Positions 45,640-57,135 of a stretch of 64,000 nt of DNA are shown piece after piece (position 1 is the first letter of the stretch; the number at the start of each line of letters is the position of its first letter). The notes under the pieces were generated by a model. That model saw only the letters and a program-made list of their open reading frames with translations. It was not told the DNA's origin and searched no databases. The DNA comes from Meghimatium bilineatum (taxonomy: Eukaryota; Mollusca; Gastropoda; Stylommatophora; Philomycidae): the NCBI GenBank assembly GCA_034231615.1, contig CM067317.1, positions 48,055,376 through 48,119,375 on the forward strand, given 5' to 3'. Made by a program: the position numbers and the translations under genes.

Positions 45640-45935
45640 CATGTATTCTCAGCATGCATTCTGTTTCTTCAATTGCAGACATCAGTTATTCTAAACATGC
45701 ATACTGTTTCCTCAATTGCAGACATCAGTTATTCTTAACATGCATTCTGTTTCTTCAATTGCAGACATCAGTTATTCTAAACATGCATTCTGTTTCTTCA
45801 ATTGCAGACATCAGTTATTCTAAACATGCATTCTGTTTCTTCAATTGCAGACATCAGTTATTCTAAACATGCATTCTGTTTCTTAAATTGCAGACATCAT
45901 TTATTCTAAACATGTATTCTGTTTCTCTATTCATT
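45640..45935. repeat. Second 43-bp minisatellite, about six copies
   Basis: The unit contains CAATTGCAGACATCAGTTAT and TCTAAACATGCATTCTGTTT. It is a distinct variant of the array at 44875. Confidence 0.93.
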
Positions 45936-46219
45936 CTCAACATGTGTTCTGTTTATATAATTTTCAGCAGTTATTCTTGTTTATATCATTTTCACCGTGC
46001 TTTCTGTTTCTTGTGGTGTGGAAATGAAGAAGAGTTTAAAATCCACATCATGAAGATATGTAGAATCTGGTATAATATCATATTCAGGACGTAGCCATCA
46101 ACCTACTATTTTCTTGTGATTTTAAAGGAAATATGAACAACTTCAGAAGGTTACCCTTCCCTTTTGAACGACCCGAATATATACCTGCTTTGGATTATTA
46201 TGTGTGTGTGTTTGTTCTT

Positions 46220-46465
46220 CTAAAAATCCAGTCGGATCTTTCCTTTAGCGAGACAATGGTTCTACTAAATTTCTGTCAGGATGTAGTCCAGATTACGGAA
46301 ATATGTTGTCATGATTGAATTTTCATCAATGGCCTGACACATCCGGCTTTGGCGTTGGTAACTAGTATATTCAGTGTTTTAGCACTTCTACGGAATGTAT
46401 GTAACATATCGCTAGTATGGTGGGCCAGCCATACAAGAGAACTGGTTCTTTTACCTACCCTAGAT
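46220..46465 (-). repeat. Dispersed repeat family copy, with possible tRNA-like end
   Basis: It shares CAATGGCCTGACACATCCGG and the following 150 bp with 26935-27180. On the minus strand ACCTGGTTCTAATCT near 46470 resembles a B box. Confidence 0.55.
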
Positions 46466-46589
46466 TAGAACCAGGTACCTACTTCGCCCGATCCATTATC
46501 ACACTGTCAAGCTCTATACCACATGTTGCCTAACTCTTCCTGGCTAAAATCAAAATCCTCATTGAAAATCATACTCACATCCATGAATT

Positions 46590-46780
46590 CATTGGGTAGG
46601 TCATAGGAAACTTATACCAGAACATCGCCTGCCAAAGATATTTCTCTATAGTGAGCTGCAGGTGAGCATAAATTATCCAGGTAGCCAAAATAAGCAGTAG
46701 AATTCTTCGTTAATGACTTCACTGATAGTCTTTGAAATAAACAAGATACACGGGAAGACGCTGCACGAAATAAAGTTACA
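46590..46780 (+). mobile_element. LINE RT C-terminus, interrupted by a minisatellite
   Basis: It contains LPKIFLYSELQ (from CTGCCAAAGATATTTCTCTA), matching 30585-30600. The relic continues after 47165. Confidence 0.7.
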
Positions 46781-46787
46781 TTGCGTT

Positions 46788-47162
46788 CTACAGTAACAAT
46801 AGCGCTCTACAGTAAGAATAGCGCTCTACAGTAAGAATAGCGCTCTACAGTAAGAATAGCGCTCTACAGTAACAATAGCGCTCTACAGTAACAATAGCGC
46901 TCTACAGTAAGAATAGCGCTCTACAGTAAGAATAGCACTTTACAGTAACAATAGCGCTCTACAGTAAGAATAGCACTTTACAGTAACAATAGCGCTCTAC
47001 AGTAAGAATAGCACTTTACAGTAACAATAGCGCTCTACAGTAAGAATAGCACTTTACAGTAACAATAGCGCTCTACAGTAAGAATAGCACTTTACAGTAA
47101 CAATAGCGCTCTACAGTAAGAATAGCACTTTACAGTAACAATAGCGCTCTACAGTAAGAATA
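46788..47162. repeat. 19-bp minisatellite with a 38-bp higher-order unit
   Basis: The basic unit is CTCTACAGTAAGAATAGCG. From about 46920 it alternates with CTTTACAGTAACAATAGCG, giving a 38-bp period. It lies inside a LINE relic. Confidence 0.95.
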
Positions 47163-47164
47163 GG

Positions 47165-47345
47165 CGCGGCAACTTGTGAAAAGAAGTAATATAAAAAACA
47201 GCTCCACAGCGGAGAGAATTCAAAAGTCACGATTAGACCAAAAACGATATTGGTCCTCCCATGCTTGAATTTTCCAAGGACATTTGCTGCCAGAAAAGGG
47301 ATTAGTAGCCATTTACAAACTCATAGTCAATGACATAAAAACTGA
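47165..47345 (+). mobile_element. LINE C-terminal end after the minisatellite
   Basis: GGCAACTTGTGAAAAGA matches GCATCTTGTGAAAAGA at 31034. TTCCAAGGACATTTGCTGCC is the decayed finger region seen at 31285. Confidence 0.65.
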
Positions 47346-48306
47346 ATTTTAAATGTGGATGTAACAAATAGTCATCACTATCATGTGTTATCATCATGTG
47401 ATAGGCGAACGACCACTCCTCACAGTACCGGACTGCTCTAGCAAAGGTGAATAAAACCAAACAATTTATACATTAAGTCAGATTTATTTATTTTTTAAAG
47501 TTACCACTGGATTTAAAATCAACGATTTTCTTTGTTTTAAAGTTTTAATTAGCGACCCCAGAGATGAAACATTGCCGACTTCATTTTGGGGCCGCATTAG
47601 CTTAGTTCTTAGTGAACTGGCTTCCTGCTCGAGTAATCCAATAGGATCTTCTGTGAAAGTAAAAGAGGCAGGTTTGACGTTGACCACATCACCCCTATGT
47701 ATGCCGTTGATTATAAAAACACTGGTCTAACACAGTACACCCCGAGACGCCTCAATGACGTGGAAAAGTGACGTCTTTACATATGGTTTAAGAACCCGTG
47801 ACATAGAGTAACATGAGAAATTATATATGTCTGTGAGTTATGTTCAGGGATGCCACTCTGTGTGAAAGTTTCCTCTTGCACTAGAATTATTATCTCTACC
47901 TAACCTATTGTTCTTGTATTCGATGAAGTAGAAATTCTCAAGCTGGCATTTGACAAAATGTTAACAGATGGTAAGGCAAATCTGTCAGACAATGAACCTA
48001 TAAACTGCCTTGTGACAATATGTTTGTAGGCATTTATTTATAAGTTTTTCAGTTACTTAACATCAGAACTGTACTGGAATTTCCTAGAATAAATTTCAAA
48101 ACAAAATTATGTTTTTACGCATAAAAAAACACACAGTGCTTTTCTCTAGACAAAAATACAGTTCATTTTCTTCTAGACAAAAGGAGGTAGTGTGGAATGC
48201 ACAAAAATGGATAGTCTATATTTTGGTGCGAACCCCACCCCAGGTCGAAGTACATCTTTTCTAATACTCTATTTTAACCAGTTCCTTTCATAATATTTTG
48301 ATATAT
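47345..48306. repeat. Second copy of segment 22425-23330
   Basis: It aligns over its length and then passes into the inverted-repeat arm at 48307. Confidence 0.85.
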
Positions 48307-48515
48307 CAATAGTTTACTAAACCGAACTGTCATAAAAACGGAGGGGATGAGTTTCTTTGTTTCTTTCTTTTTATTTTGTTCTGTTCCTTGTGTTAATTAT
48401 GAGGCTATATTATCTAAGCATTTAAGATTCTCAACATTACCTGACCAATGAAAATGATTAGATGGACAGAATTGAGGTGTTCATAATTCATTTTTCCTAT
48501 GACATGAAGTTTCTC
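48307..48515 (-). repeat. Third copy of the inverted-repeat arm, split by retroposon X
   Basis: It matches 23331-23493 and, beyond it, the reverse complement of 21120-21166. The arm resumes at 49772-49861, matching the reverse complement of about 21040-21110. Retroposon X separates the two parts. Confidence 0.88.
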
Positions 48516-49771
48516 TAGACTAGCGAGCAGGGGTGCAAAGGGAACGCATTGCTCTAGGCGGACCCAGGGTTAGCAGATAACCAAGATCCCAAATGTACCT
48601 CCACGCGGTGCACCCTGGAAACAGAAATACAGCAGATGGAGCTGATTCTGGCCAAATCATTTGGGGATCGTGTCCTAGAATGTGGAGGTAGCAGATGGAA
48701 AGAGATTTGACTGAACAAGAGACAGACAATATCTCCGACACCACCAGCATCACCACATATAGCGACACTGTCGACATACAGTGAAGCTAGTCAGTCCAGT
48801 CCGAACATTTGAGGGGCGGCCAATGTAAAATGCACGTAAAGGTAGATGCATGGCGAGAGACAAATAGATTTCATACCGAGTACAATGAAACAATTAAAGG
48901 GCAGAACAGCGCTAGAGGGCAGCGCGAACTGCAAATAGAAAGTGAAAAGTCTCTAGGAAAGGGGAACTACAAGCTCCGTCAGCTCGAGACGAGCATCTAG
49001 TTACCTGTGTTCCTTACAGGCAGAGACCCAGACCGATTCATTGGCGTCTGGTAAAGCAAGAAGACCTAATCCAACTCTAATGTCGAGCCTTCCTAAACCG
49101 GAAATATGCTCGCGAAGAGAAAGGGTTCTGTACCCGATGGGCTTAGGCAAGAAAGGGACAACGATGGTAGTCCTGGTCCAACTCTACTGTCAAGGTTTCC
49201 TTGCAGAAGTACACTTGCAGAGAGAAAGGGTTCAGTACCTGATGGGCTCAGGCGCTATTGGGACAAGGACGCTCAGCTCGAGAACGCCTTGCTCTCAAAC
49301 GCGTGGTGTGAGACTCGAACTTGGACAAGGGGTACACGATGTCGGAGATGACACCTCGGCTAAGAGGGCGAAAGAGCCAGTGTCCAACTCCTCTGTTGAG
49401 TTCTTCCCCTTATGGAACCAGGCTCACGGATGAGAAACGGTTCAGTACCCAATGTGCACAGGCACAACTCGTCCAATTACACGAGGCAAGTTCATAGACA
49501 GTGGAACACCTCGTGCGAGTCAGACGAGAGCAAAAATCGTCTGGGCGAAGAGTCGTCACAACGCGTGCCTGGAGACAGATATAGAGGCAGTCACAGGCTA
49601 AGGGTAGCCCACCCGAATTGTCAAGGCATGCCGAAATCGGATGTGCTAGGCCAAAAAGGCGCATAACGGTGGCACAACGTAATCACTCTCCCGGCGGAAA
49701 TCGCACGGATATCCGTGATGGTTACAATGTAGCGAACGAAAAACAAACAAACAAAACATAGACTAGCGAGC
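48516..49771 (+). mobile_element. Retroposon X, full insertion with 13-bp target duplication
   Basis: TAGACTAGCGAGC occurs at 48516-48528 and 49759-49771, and once at the uninterrupted homologous site (antisense, about 21117-21129). The body is 48529-49758 (about 1230 bp) and ends in CGAAAAACAAACAAACAAAA, an A-rich tail typical of target-primed retroposition. It has no RT or endonuclease motif. It contains internal near-repeats (GAGAAAGGGTTCAGTACC and similar) and only short ORFs. Diverged relatives are at 12385-13320 and 24170-24450. It is a non-autonomous element, or a deletion derivative of a LINE. Confidence 0.85.
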
Positions 49772-49859
49772 TGAATTCAAATAACAACAATGAAAATGTC
49801 ACGATGAAAATAGTGAGAGTAAATAAAACTATACCTGCGTATATCCAGAACAAATGCAA

Positions 49860-49962
<103 letters not shown>

Positions 49963-49999
49963 GTTCTCATATATGTAAAATTGGTTAAATAACACTTCT

Positions 50000-50290
50000 A
50001 CGTTGATCAAGAAGAATAAGATATAACAATTTGACGTTTCAAATAAAAGGTCTTTATCAAAGATAGGCACACGCAAACACAATAATTCAGGACTACATGA
50101 AATTATGACAAACATTTATTTGAAGTATTACTGAGATTATTGTTCCTTCTAGTCTTTTTTGTGTGTGTGCCTCCATCTTGGTAAAGATCTTCTGTATGAA
50201 ACATCAATTCGTTATATCTTGTTCTTTCTCCATGTGCAGCTGTTATTTCACCTTCTATATATTTTTATTGTATATATTTAACATACGGAC
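50000..50290. other. No feature recognised
   Basis: It is AT-rich sequence between the TA run and the family 4 copy. Confidence 0.5.
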
Positions 50291-50590
50291 TACAGTTTAA
50301 CTACAAGCAATTATTTACTTGTATAAGCAATTATTTGAAGCAAAATTGTAGTCTATATGTTATTTATGTTTACAAGACGATCTACTTGCACTTGTAGAAC
50401 GAATACGGATGTTATATGTTTGTGTTATTGAGGATACTTCATTACTTGTACAGGATATTCGTTGTTTTTGTAACAGTCCTTGTTTCGATTGGTCCGTTCT
50501 AAGTGACTTGAGTATATAGGTTGAATGTCTTGACAAATTCGCATCTTTTATGGGGATGCGGTTAGTCAAGTTTTTGAATCATACAATTAA
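50290..50590 (+). mobile_element. Family 4 element, plus strand, with half palindrome
   Basis: It matches the reverse complement of 23700-23950: AATTATTTACTTGTATAAGC, GTAGAACGAATACGGATG and GATTGGTCCGTTCT. It ends with GGGGATGCGGTTAGTCAAG, shared with the 28.4-kb hairpin. Confidence 0.7.
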
Positions 50591-50594
50591 TGTA

Positions 50595-50920
50595 GAATTA
50601 AAATATCATTGTTTATTTCTGAGTTTTAGTTTGTTTTTTATGTGTGTAGATGTTAATATTTTCTTATGTCATTGAAAAAAACTTGTTTCAATTCTTATTT
50701 TCTTTTTAACTTATGTGTAACATCTACCATCATTGTGATTATGTGTCCACATTGTGCATAAGTATAAATACAAGTATGCGTTTACACCTGTCTGACGACA
50801 TTAATTAAAGGTGATTTGGTTGAAGAGCTGCGAGAAATTGGTAGGCAGAGAAAGACAATATTATGAGATGGACGAGATAGTCTTACAGACTGAATTAAGA
50901 TTATACTTTTATCGTGACAT
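50595..50920 (-). mobile_element. RTE/CR1-like LINE relic
   Basis: GATGTTAATATTTTC, ATGTCATTGAA and CATCTACCATCAT match 14830-14930 (antisense RT thumb region). It is heavily decayed. Confidence 0.55.
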
Positions 50921-50954
50921 ACCGAAGGGAATACTTTCTACTGGTGGACTAAAT

Positions 50955-51090
50955 AGTCGCTACTTGAACTAGCTAAATACCTAAATGAAAACCTTTGACA
51001 AAATAAGCGCTACTTGGACTTGCTAAATACCTCAATGAAAACCTTTGACAAAATAAGCGCTACTTGGAAATACCTGAAATAAAACTTTTG
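50955..51090. repeat. 50-bp tandem repeat, about 2.5 copies
   Basis: The unit is CGCTACTTGGACTTGCTAAA plus TACCTCAATG and AAAACCTTTGACAAAATAAG. Confidence 0.9.
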
Positions 51091-51410
51091 ACATAAAAGA
51101 TGAAACGTGGGAGGACACTGTACGAGATAGAACTACCATGGCCTACTACAATTAACACATACAAACGCGTTGATCCGTGTGAAAACGTAGAAATGCAGCA
51201 GATCAACAGCAGAGACTACTAGTTAAAACGCTATTGAAATATCAAACACCATCTAAAGTGATCACACACCATACCCAGCTTTTCCAAGGACCTTTGCTGC
51301 CAGCGTAGAGAGTCTGGCCATCTAAGAACTCACAGTCAAAGACCTAACTCTATCTGAATATCATAAAGTTCATGTAACAAATGGTCATCTTCACTTGTAA
51401 TGGACAAGCA
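51090..51410 (+). mobile_element. LINE C-terminal end, third copy
   Basis: TTTTCCAAGGACCTTTGCTG and TAAGAACTCACAGTCAA align with 31285-31350 and 47275-47340. The finger cysteines are lost here. Confidence 0.65.
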
Positions 51411-51980
51411 ACAAGTCCCTTGGTCACTCAGTCAACTAGTTAGTTAGATTTTGCATTTGTGTGTTTTCCTATGGGCTTCTAGTAATTTCGTAAGACCTTC
51501 TAATCATTTACTTACAATGTTTGCCTAATGTATAAGTAAGTGTGTTATACGTTTAAATATGTATAGGTCGTGTAACAAGGCTATCTAGAAGTCAGTCATC
51601 GATTTATCTAAACAATTGGAACACCATGTACAATATTGCAGCTTCTTTGTTGCTAATTGGAAACTTTTTACAGGTAGGTTTTTCTACTATGACGTAAGTA
51701 TCAACCTAGAATCTGTTGACTGTTATGATGTCTTTGCAATATTTACGTTTAGTAGATTCTCATTACTTTCTGAATAATCTGGGTGCACAACTGTTAATGG
51801 CTGGAATTGAACCATTTGTTGTTTGAGAAGCATACAACCTCTTAACAACAGAATCGATGATATTCGCTGATTGGACATCATTCAAGCTATCGACTGTGTC
51901 AACCTGATCATTAACTTCTCGCGGTTAACTGAATTGTACTTACCTCATTATTCCTGATGTTGTGATTTATATATATATAT
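51410..51980. other. No gene; possible tRNA-like piece at 51790-51870 (minus)
   Basis: The minus strand has GGTTCAATTCC near 51808, preceded by AAGAGGTTGTATGCTTC. It may be a SINE head. Nothing else is recognised. Confidence 0.4.
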
Positions 51981-51984
51981 ATAA

Positions 51985-52195
51985 TATTCATTCATTCATT
52001 TTCCTTTTGCGCTGAAGTTAGCTCATGGGGCAGAGGTCAGATCTCTCCAATTCTGTCTGTTCAAAGCTATTATGTGCAGTCCTTGAATAGTATGGATATT
52101 GATTGTTTTACTTTCTCTAAGTATTGTTCTTCTGCGTGTTTCTTTTGGTCTACCCCTTGCTCTTTTGCCTGTAGATATCCATTCAAGAGATAAGA
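51985..52195 (-). mobile_element. LINE 3' end, second copy of 25305-25525
   Basis: It has the same (ATTC) tail and antisense C-terminus. It is truncated near 52190. Confidence 0.75.
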
Positions 52196-52234
52196 GAAGT
52201 AACAGAAGTCAGTTCATTCCAATTCTTTTTTCAT

Positions 52235-52237
<3 letters not shown>

Positions 52238-52306
<69 letters not shown>
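52238..52306. repeat. (TA)n microsatellite at the gap edge
   Basis: The TA run reaches the N block, which probably explains why the assembly broke here. Confidence 0.95.
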
Positions 52307-52406
52307 NNNNNNNNNNNNNNNNNNNNNNNNNNNNNNNNNNNNNNNNNNNNNNNNNNNNNNNNNNNNNNNNNNNNNNNNNNNNNNNNNNNNNNNNNNNNNN
52401 NNNNNN
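52307..52406. other. Assembly gap of exactly 100 N
   Basis: A gap of round length normally means the true size is unknown. The order and distance of the EGF units on either side are therefore not proven. Confidence 0.98.
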
Positions 52407-52465
52407 CTCCATCATCATTTTCTTTAATTCATGACTGTCCATATTGGGTTGTACCTATCAGTTCT

Positions 52466-53033
52466 CAGTATAGTGCAATCCCTCTATAGCGCATACGTTT
52501 ATAACAAATTATCCTATTTCACAATCCTTTTCAAAATCGCTTATTACATGTAATTTTTATTATTTGTACTTAGCATCATCAATTGCTGTTCTTGGCTTGT
52601 TTTGGTGGTCATGAATCTCCACAACTCTATTTAAAGTATAATTTACTTGGATATATAGTATGTAGTGTAGTGCATGGCTGAAAACGTTGGTCTCACATTT
52701 GTGAGGTTCAACTACTGTAAACACTGGGGATTTTTCTGTCGGAAGGTAAATTTCTTTTAAAAACTGACCCTGTATAAGACGACAGCAAGAACATGTTGTT
52801 TTTAACATATAGTTCCAAATATCCCCCCCCCCCCCCCCCCCCCCCGCCCACCGGTAATTCCCCTAATGTGAAACATGCAGTATTTCACGGGTCTTTTTCT
52901 TTCTCCAATCTCAGATGACTTTTTTTTCACGCCACGATATCAGACTATCTAATATTTTCTCACGACACTAAAACTAGCGAGTTTTTTGTTATTGTGTAAA
53001 TATTTCGTCAGTCCGAACCAAGCTGTTATACTG
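52466..53033. mobile_element. MITE-like element with CAGTATA ends (copy after gap)
   Basis: It is a copy of 3443-4009 including the poly-C tract (about 52823-52845). Confidence 0.5.
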
Positions 53034-53143
53034 GGATTTGATTGCAATAGATCTTTCTTTCACAGCAAGAAACTCCTACTCTAAGCAATGTATTCGAGAA
53101 GAAACCTTCTACTCAGAATTGACTAAAATGGTAGCATACCTTA

Positions 53144-53325
53144 TTCTTCTTCATCTTCAGCGTTCATTCTCACACTCCTGCTGAATCTATACTGTAGCAG
53201 GACCATAATCCATTCTAGATTCCTTAAAGATGTAGTCCAGTGAATGGAAATGCGATGTGTGGTCGTTTTATTTGCTCCAATGGCCCCGACACATCCATCT
53301 TCGGCTGATATTCTATTCACGATGT
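53144..53325 (-). repeat. Dispersed repeat copy
   Basis: It corresponds to 4122-4300. Confidence 0.6.
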
Positions 53326-53395
53326 AGAGCACAACTCTTCATTTTTTGGATGTAAAACTTTTTCTAGAACATATAAATACGTTTCAGTAGTTTTC

Positions 53396-53504
53396 CACTG
53401 TGTACTGATCGGAAGGGATGCACAAATGACTGCTGTGGGATTTGAACCTAGTACTTTGGTCGTCACAGACACCCTCTGTACCCAGCCACCACAGAGCCGA
53501 ACTC
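53396..53504 (-). mobile_element. tRNA-derived SINE family 1 (copy after gap)
   Basis: It corresponds to 4375-4480, with B box GGTTCAAATCC on the minus strand. Confidence 0.68.
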
Positions 53505-53819
53505 AAAAACGATATATAATTGTATATATAAAGGCTATTTTTGTATATATATATTCAATCTCAATCACAGAAACCATGTAACCATTTCTTTCTATCAATG
53601 TGGACGACTTTTTACCATTAACGTTCAGATGCACAGAAGTATCACAGAACATATAAGAGGCGGGTGCAGCCAAAATTAGCAAGAATTATTTCCTGTTGTG
53701 AACCATATCTCACAGAAAACAAGTGCATCATCATGATAGTTTTGTACACTCATCTCATGCAGCGTCACTTATCTTGGTATGCGCAACTTTCTCCCTGCTT
53801 TTTATTGGCTGGTGACACA

Positions 53820-54069
53820 CACACACACACAAAACTTTAAATACTGCTAGTTTACCTGTTAAGGAGTGCAGGGAGGCTGTTACGGCTGTGGGCATCAAGA
53901 CCGCTTTTCCAGAGCTGTCACCGCGACATGTTCAGGGAGGATTGTTTATTTCACCTCAGAAAGATAAAAATGCTTTTCCCAACTACGGATTGAACCCGAG
54001 ACTCAGAAACTGATGTGCTCCACTAAGGTGCTCTATGGCCTGGCGCTCCACAAAACGTATATTTGTCAC
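53820..54069 (-). mobile_element. tRNA-derived SINE family 2 (copy after gap)
   Basis: It corresponds to 4791-5042. The B-box region reads GGTTCAATCC on the minus strand. Confidence 0.72.
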
Positions 54070-54649
54070 AGAGTATATGCAAATCGACAAATCATCTGTC
54101 GCATCAGCCAAGATTAGTGATGATGTGCGAGATCAGTAGACCGGACTATTCTGGGAAAGTACTTCATAAATACTGTACTGGGAAATTTCTACTTCTTCGT
54201 CCCTCAGCTTAAAGAGGATTTAATCCCATACCTTGTAGAAAAACAGTTATATTGACTTTACTCTTCACAGGGTTAAGAAGAAAATGATAAATGGTTGGTT
54301 GGTTGGTTGGCTAGTTGAATTAGTTAGTCGTTGGATCATCATCACTGCAATTCTGGACACGTCCAGTTGCTCCGATCTCTACTTGAGTGTATTCGTCATT
54401 ACACTTCTGCTGACAGTACCGATCCTATGCTGGTTGACCATCATTCTTCTGCGCCCTAAAAATGCTCACTTCTAGTAACACCAAATTTCAATCTCTGATC
54501 TTAATTCCTAGCCATTGAAAAGGAATCATCATCCACATTAGTCTCACTCTCACGTGTTATATCTCTTAAGGAGTTCAAAACGTCAGAGTGATTCATTGCC
54601 ACATCGCCCTGTGCCACAATCGCGCATGATTCCAGTTGATACATGGTCT

Positions 54650-54775
54650 ATGTATATTAAGTGTTAAATCGGAATCATCTATGTATATTAAATGTTAGAT
54701 GTGAATTATCTATGTATATTAAATGTTAGATGTGAATTATCTATGTATATTAAATGTTAGATGTGAATTTTCAAT
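54650..54775. repeat. 31-bp tandem repeat at the exon B copy 2 acceptor
   Basis: It corresponds to 5616-5745. The first unit differs (GTTAAATCGGAATCATC). Confidence 0.9.
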
Positions 54776-54779
54776 GTAG

Positions 54780-55007
54780 GAAAAGTATGTGATACCGATA
54801 TAGATGAATGCCAACTTGACCCATGCAAAAACAATGGAACATGCATCAACAATCCTGGTGGGTACAGTTGTGATTGTGTGACCGGTTACCGGGGCAGTGA
54901 TTGTGCTCTGGACATTGATGAATGTGATCGTTTTCCATGCAAGAACGGAGCAATCTGCATAAATTTCAATGGTGGATATACCTGCCAGTGTAAAGGTGGA
55001 TTTGAAG
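54780..55007 (+). CDS. EGF-like protein, exon B copy 2
   Basis: This exon is 228 nt, phase 1 at both ends, with acceptor TTTTCAATGTAG and donor GTATTT. It differs from copy 1 by two replacements in the second domain (V to I in the calcium-binding start, N to K before the third cysteine). I saw no silent changes. All cysteines and motifs are intact. It is the first coding segment after the scaffold gap, and lies about 41 kb beyond the apparent terminal exon. It therefore belongs to a second gene copy, or to a misplaced piece of the first. Confidence 0.87.
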
Positions 55008-55398
55008 GTATTTCAATTTATTTTTTACAGAATATACTTAAGTGGAACTGAATACTCCTGTATCTTCCTTCAGTATTTACCTTTAGTTTTAACCTTCAGT
55101 TATTTACCTTTAGTTATGTATATTTGATCGCTCTCAAACTCCCCATGGAGCTCTCTTGTAGTAGAATGGTTTAACTAAATTGGCAACAGAATGTAGTCCA
55201 AAGAACATAAATTTGTTGTGTTGCTGTTCTGCTTGTGCCAATGGTACAATACTTCCGACTTTAGTGGTATTTACTTTGAGTATTTATCTGTGGTGTTTGT
55301 TTTATAGTATTATTCGTAGCATATCCTTTTCAGGACGTATTTATCAACACTTAATTTTTTGGTTGTGTTGATTTTCTAAGCAATATAAATACGTTCAG

Positions 55399-55835
55399 TA
55401 GTTTGCCACAACTCTGTCTCTTGTGTTGTTAATATGTTCCGTTGGTGTCTTCTTTTTGTGACACATTGACAACCCATCCAGAAATTTCACTATTTGTCTT
55501 CCTGTCTCTTCTCCCCTTGATCTTTCCAGTGGTTACTAAATGTTCATGTTTTACTTTCCTCATGTCATCACATGCCACAAAAATCTTGATTGTCTACTTT
55601 TAATTTTCGTTATAATTTGGTTATTTACTCCAGGTTCTCTGAGAACTTCTATATTAATGTTCTTGGTTGTCCATAGAATTTTCATCATTCTTGTTAAAAA
55701 CAAAATCTTAGTTGTCTCCAGCATAACGTGGACAATTTTTTTTACAAAAACTAGTCTGAATTTGGATGTTTCTAGCCAAAATATAATGTTATCACAGCTA
55801 AGCTATTTAAGAAATGTTCAAAAGTTGTAGAGAAT
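55399..55835 (-). mobile_element. LINE 3' end, decayed (unit 3 copy)
   Basis: It corresponds to 60-500. Confidence 0.62.
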
Positions 55836-56106
55836 TAGCTCTATTATACTCAGATATTTTCATATGTACTTTGTCCCTCTCAAAGAAGTGATACTTCATT
55901 CGAAAGAAAACTTTTCATAGCAAGTAACCCTGTAAAGTCATCAATAATCTTCAGGGGTATCATTATGCAAGCAAGTTATTACTAGCCAAATTTGAACTAT
56001 TGAGATCGTGATTATAGAGCAAAAGCTTAACCACTATGCCAGGGATATTTGTAGTCAAATCTGAAGATAGAAGAGGAGGCGGGTTGGCGTGATCAAGAAG
56101 GTCTAT

Positions 56107-56729
56107 GTGCTACAATTCAGAACGATCCTTCTAAAACGAGACACGGCTCGCTTTCTATAATGTGTATCCAAAGAACAATTGAGGTTGCAAGGAGGAAAGT
56201 GAAAGAGGAAATCTTGGATTGATAACATCAAGGAATGGTCTAGACATGATTACTCTACATTTCTCTGAATAACTAAGGACAGAGTTGATTGGAGAGCTTT
56301 TTCAGCTGATGCATCCAGTGTTGCAACCCCTATTGCCCTGACGAGTTATGGATCTTATTATTACTATTATTATATTATAAAAGTTGACATCGACAAATTG
56401 ATCGTGGAACATATAAACTAAACTAATGTTATAACACATCGGTGTTCAGAAAATATGCTCTCGCTGTTGTGGAAGAATATTTAAGAAAATTAGATATAAT
56501 AAGACGAGATCGTGTGAGGAATGTGGAGATTACACGAGTTCTTGGAACAGCGTCTCTGGTCAAATATATTAAAAAAAGAGACTAAAACGGTTTGGTCACT
56601 TAATGATACTGAATCCATATTGGTCAGCAGCAAGAGCATACAAAATGAGAGTGAAATCAAGAAGTGGTAGTGGGAATTCAAAAAGAAGTGAATTGAATGA
56701 GTTACCAACGTTCTGAGACGTTACAATAT
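56107..56729 (+). mobile_element. Two LINE C-terminal fragments (unit 3 copy)
   Basis: It corresponds to 769-1404. Confidence 0.65.
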
Positions 56730-56901
56730 TACTGCATACCAAGCAACCAAACTAAGTTGGAAACCGAGTGGTTTTAATAATCTGATGCTATACAGCAAAT
56801 GCAGAGAAAATAGACAGACAGACAGGAAGGTAGAATGACAGACAGACAAGCAGATAGATAAAGAGTGTTTCAATTTTTTTAATTTTCAAATATTGTTTCA
56901 G

Positions 56902-57135
56902 GATCTCATTGTGAGATTGACATCGATGAGTGCAGAAATGCTAGTTCAGTGTGTGAAAATGGTGGCATTTGTACCAACGAGTTTGGCAGTTTTAAATGTC
57001 AATGTCCAAGTGCTTATACGGGAATCACATGTGAGATTGATGTCAACGAATGCTTGAGCAATCCTTGTAAACACGAAAGTGTATGCAATAATTTACCTGG
57101 AGGTTACACCTGTAATTGTCAGGAAGGGTATACAG
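56902..57135 (+). CDS. EGF-like protein, exon A copy 3
   Basis: This exon is 234 nt with acceptor TATTGTTTCAG and donor GTAAGT. Its protein matches copy 1 except for D to E and G to A in the first domain. It retains the RNAS glycosylation site and K before the second-domain HES, as in copy 1, but has E and A like copy 2. It is therefore intermediate between copies 1 and 2. It follows exon B copy 2 in frame (phase 1). Confidence 0.9.

Larger units (their letters stand above)
52407..55339. repeat. Partial EGF cassette unit (3' half) starting at the scaffold gap
   Basis: It begins immediately after the N run, at the point matching about 3387 of unit 1, and runs through a MITE-like element, two SINEs, the 31-bp repeat and exon B. 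It is nearly identical to 58744-61676. Most of the differences I could see are single-base indels in homopolymers or short repeats. Confidence 0.92.

Noticed and set aside
49041..49433. 130-codon ORF in retroposon X, taken as a protein
   Set aside because: It overlaps internal near-repeats and other open frames, has no recognised domain, and is not preserved in the relative at 12385-13320.
52099..52442. ORFs running through the N block
   Set aside because: They cross the assembly gap and the TA microsatellite and have no meaning.
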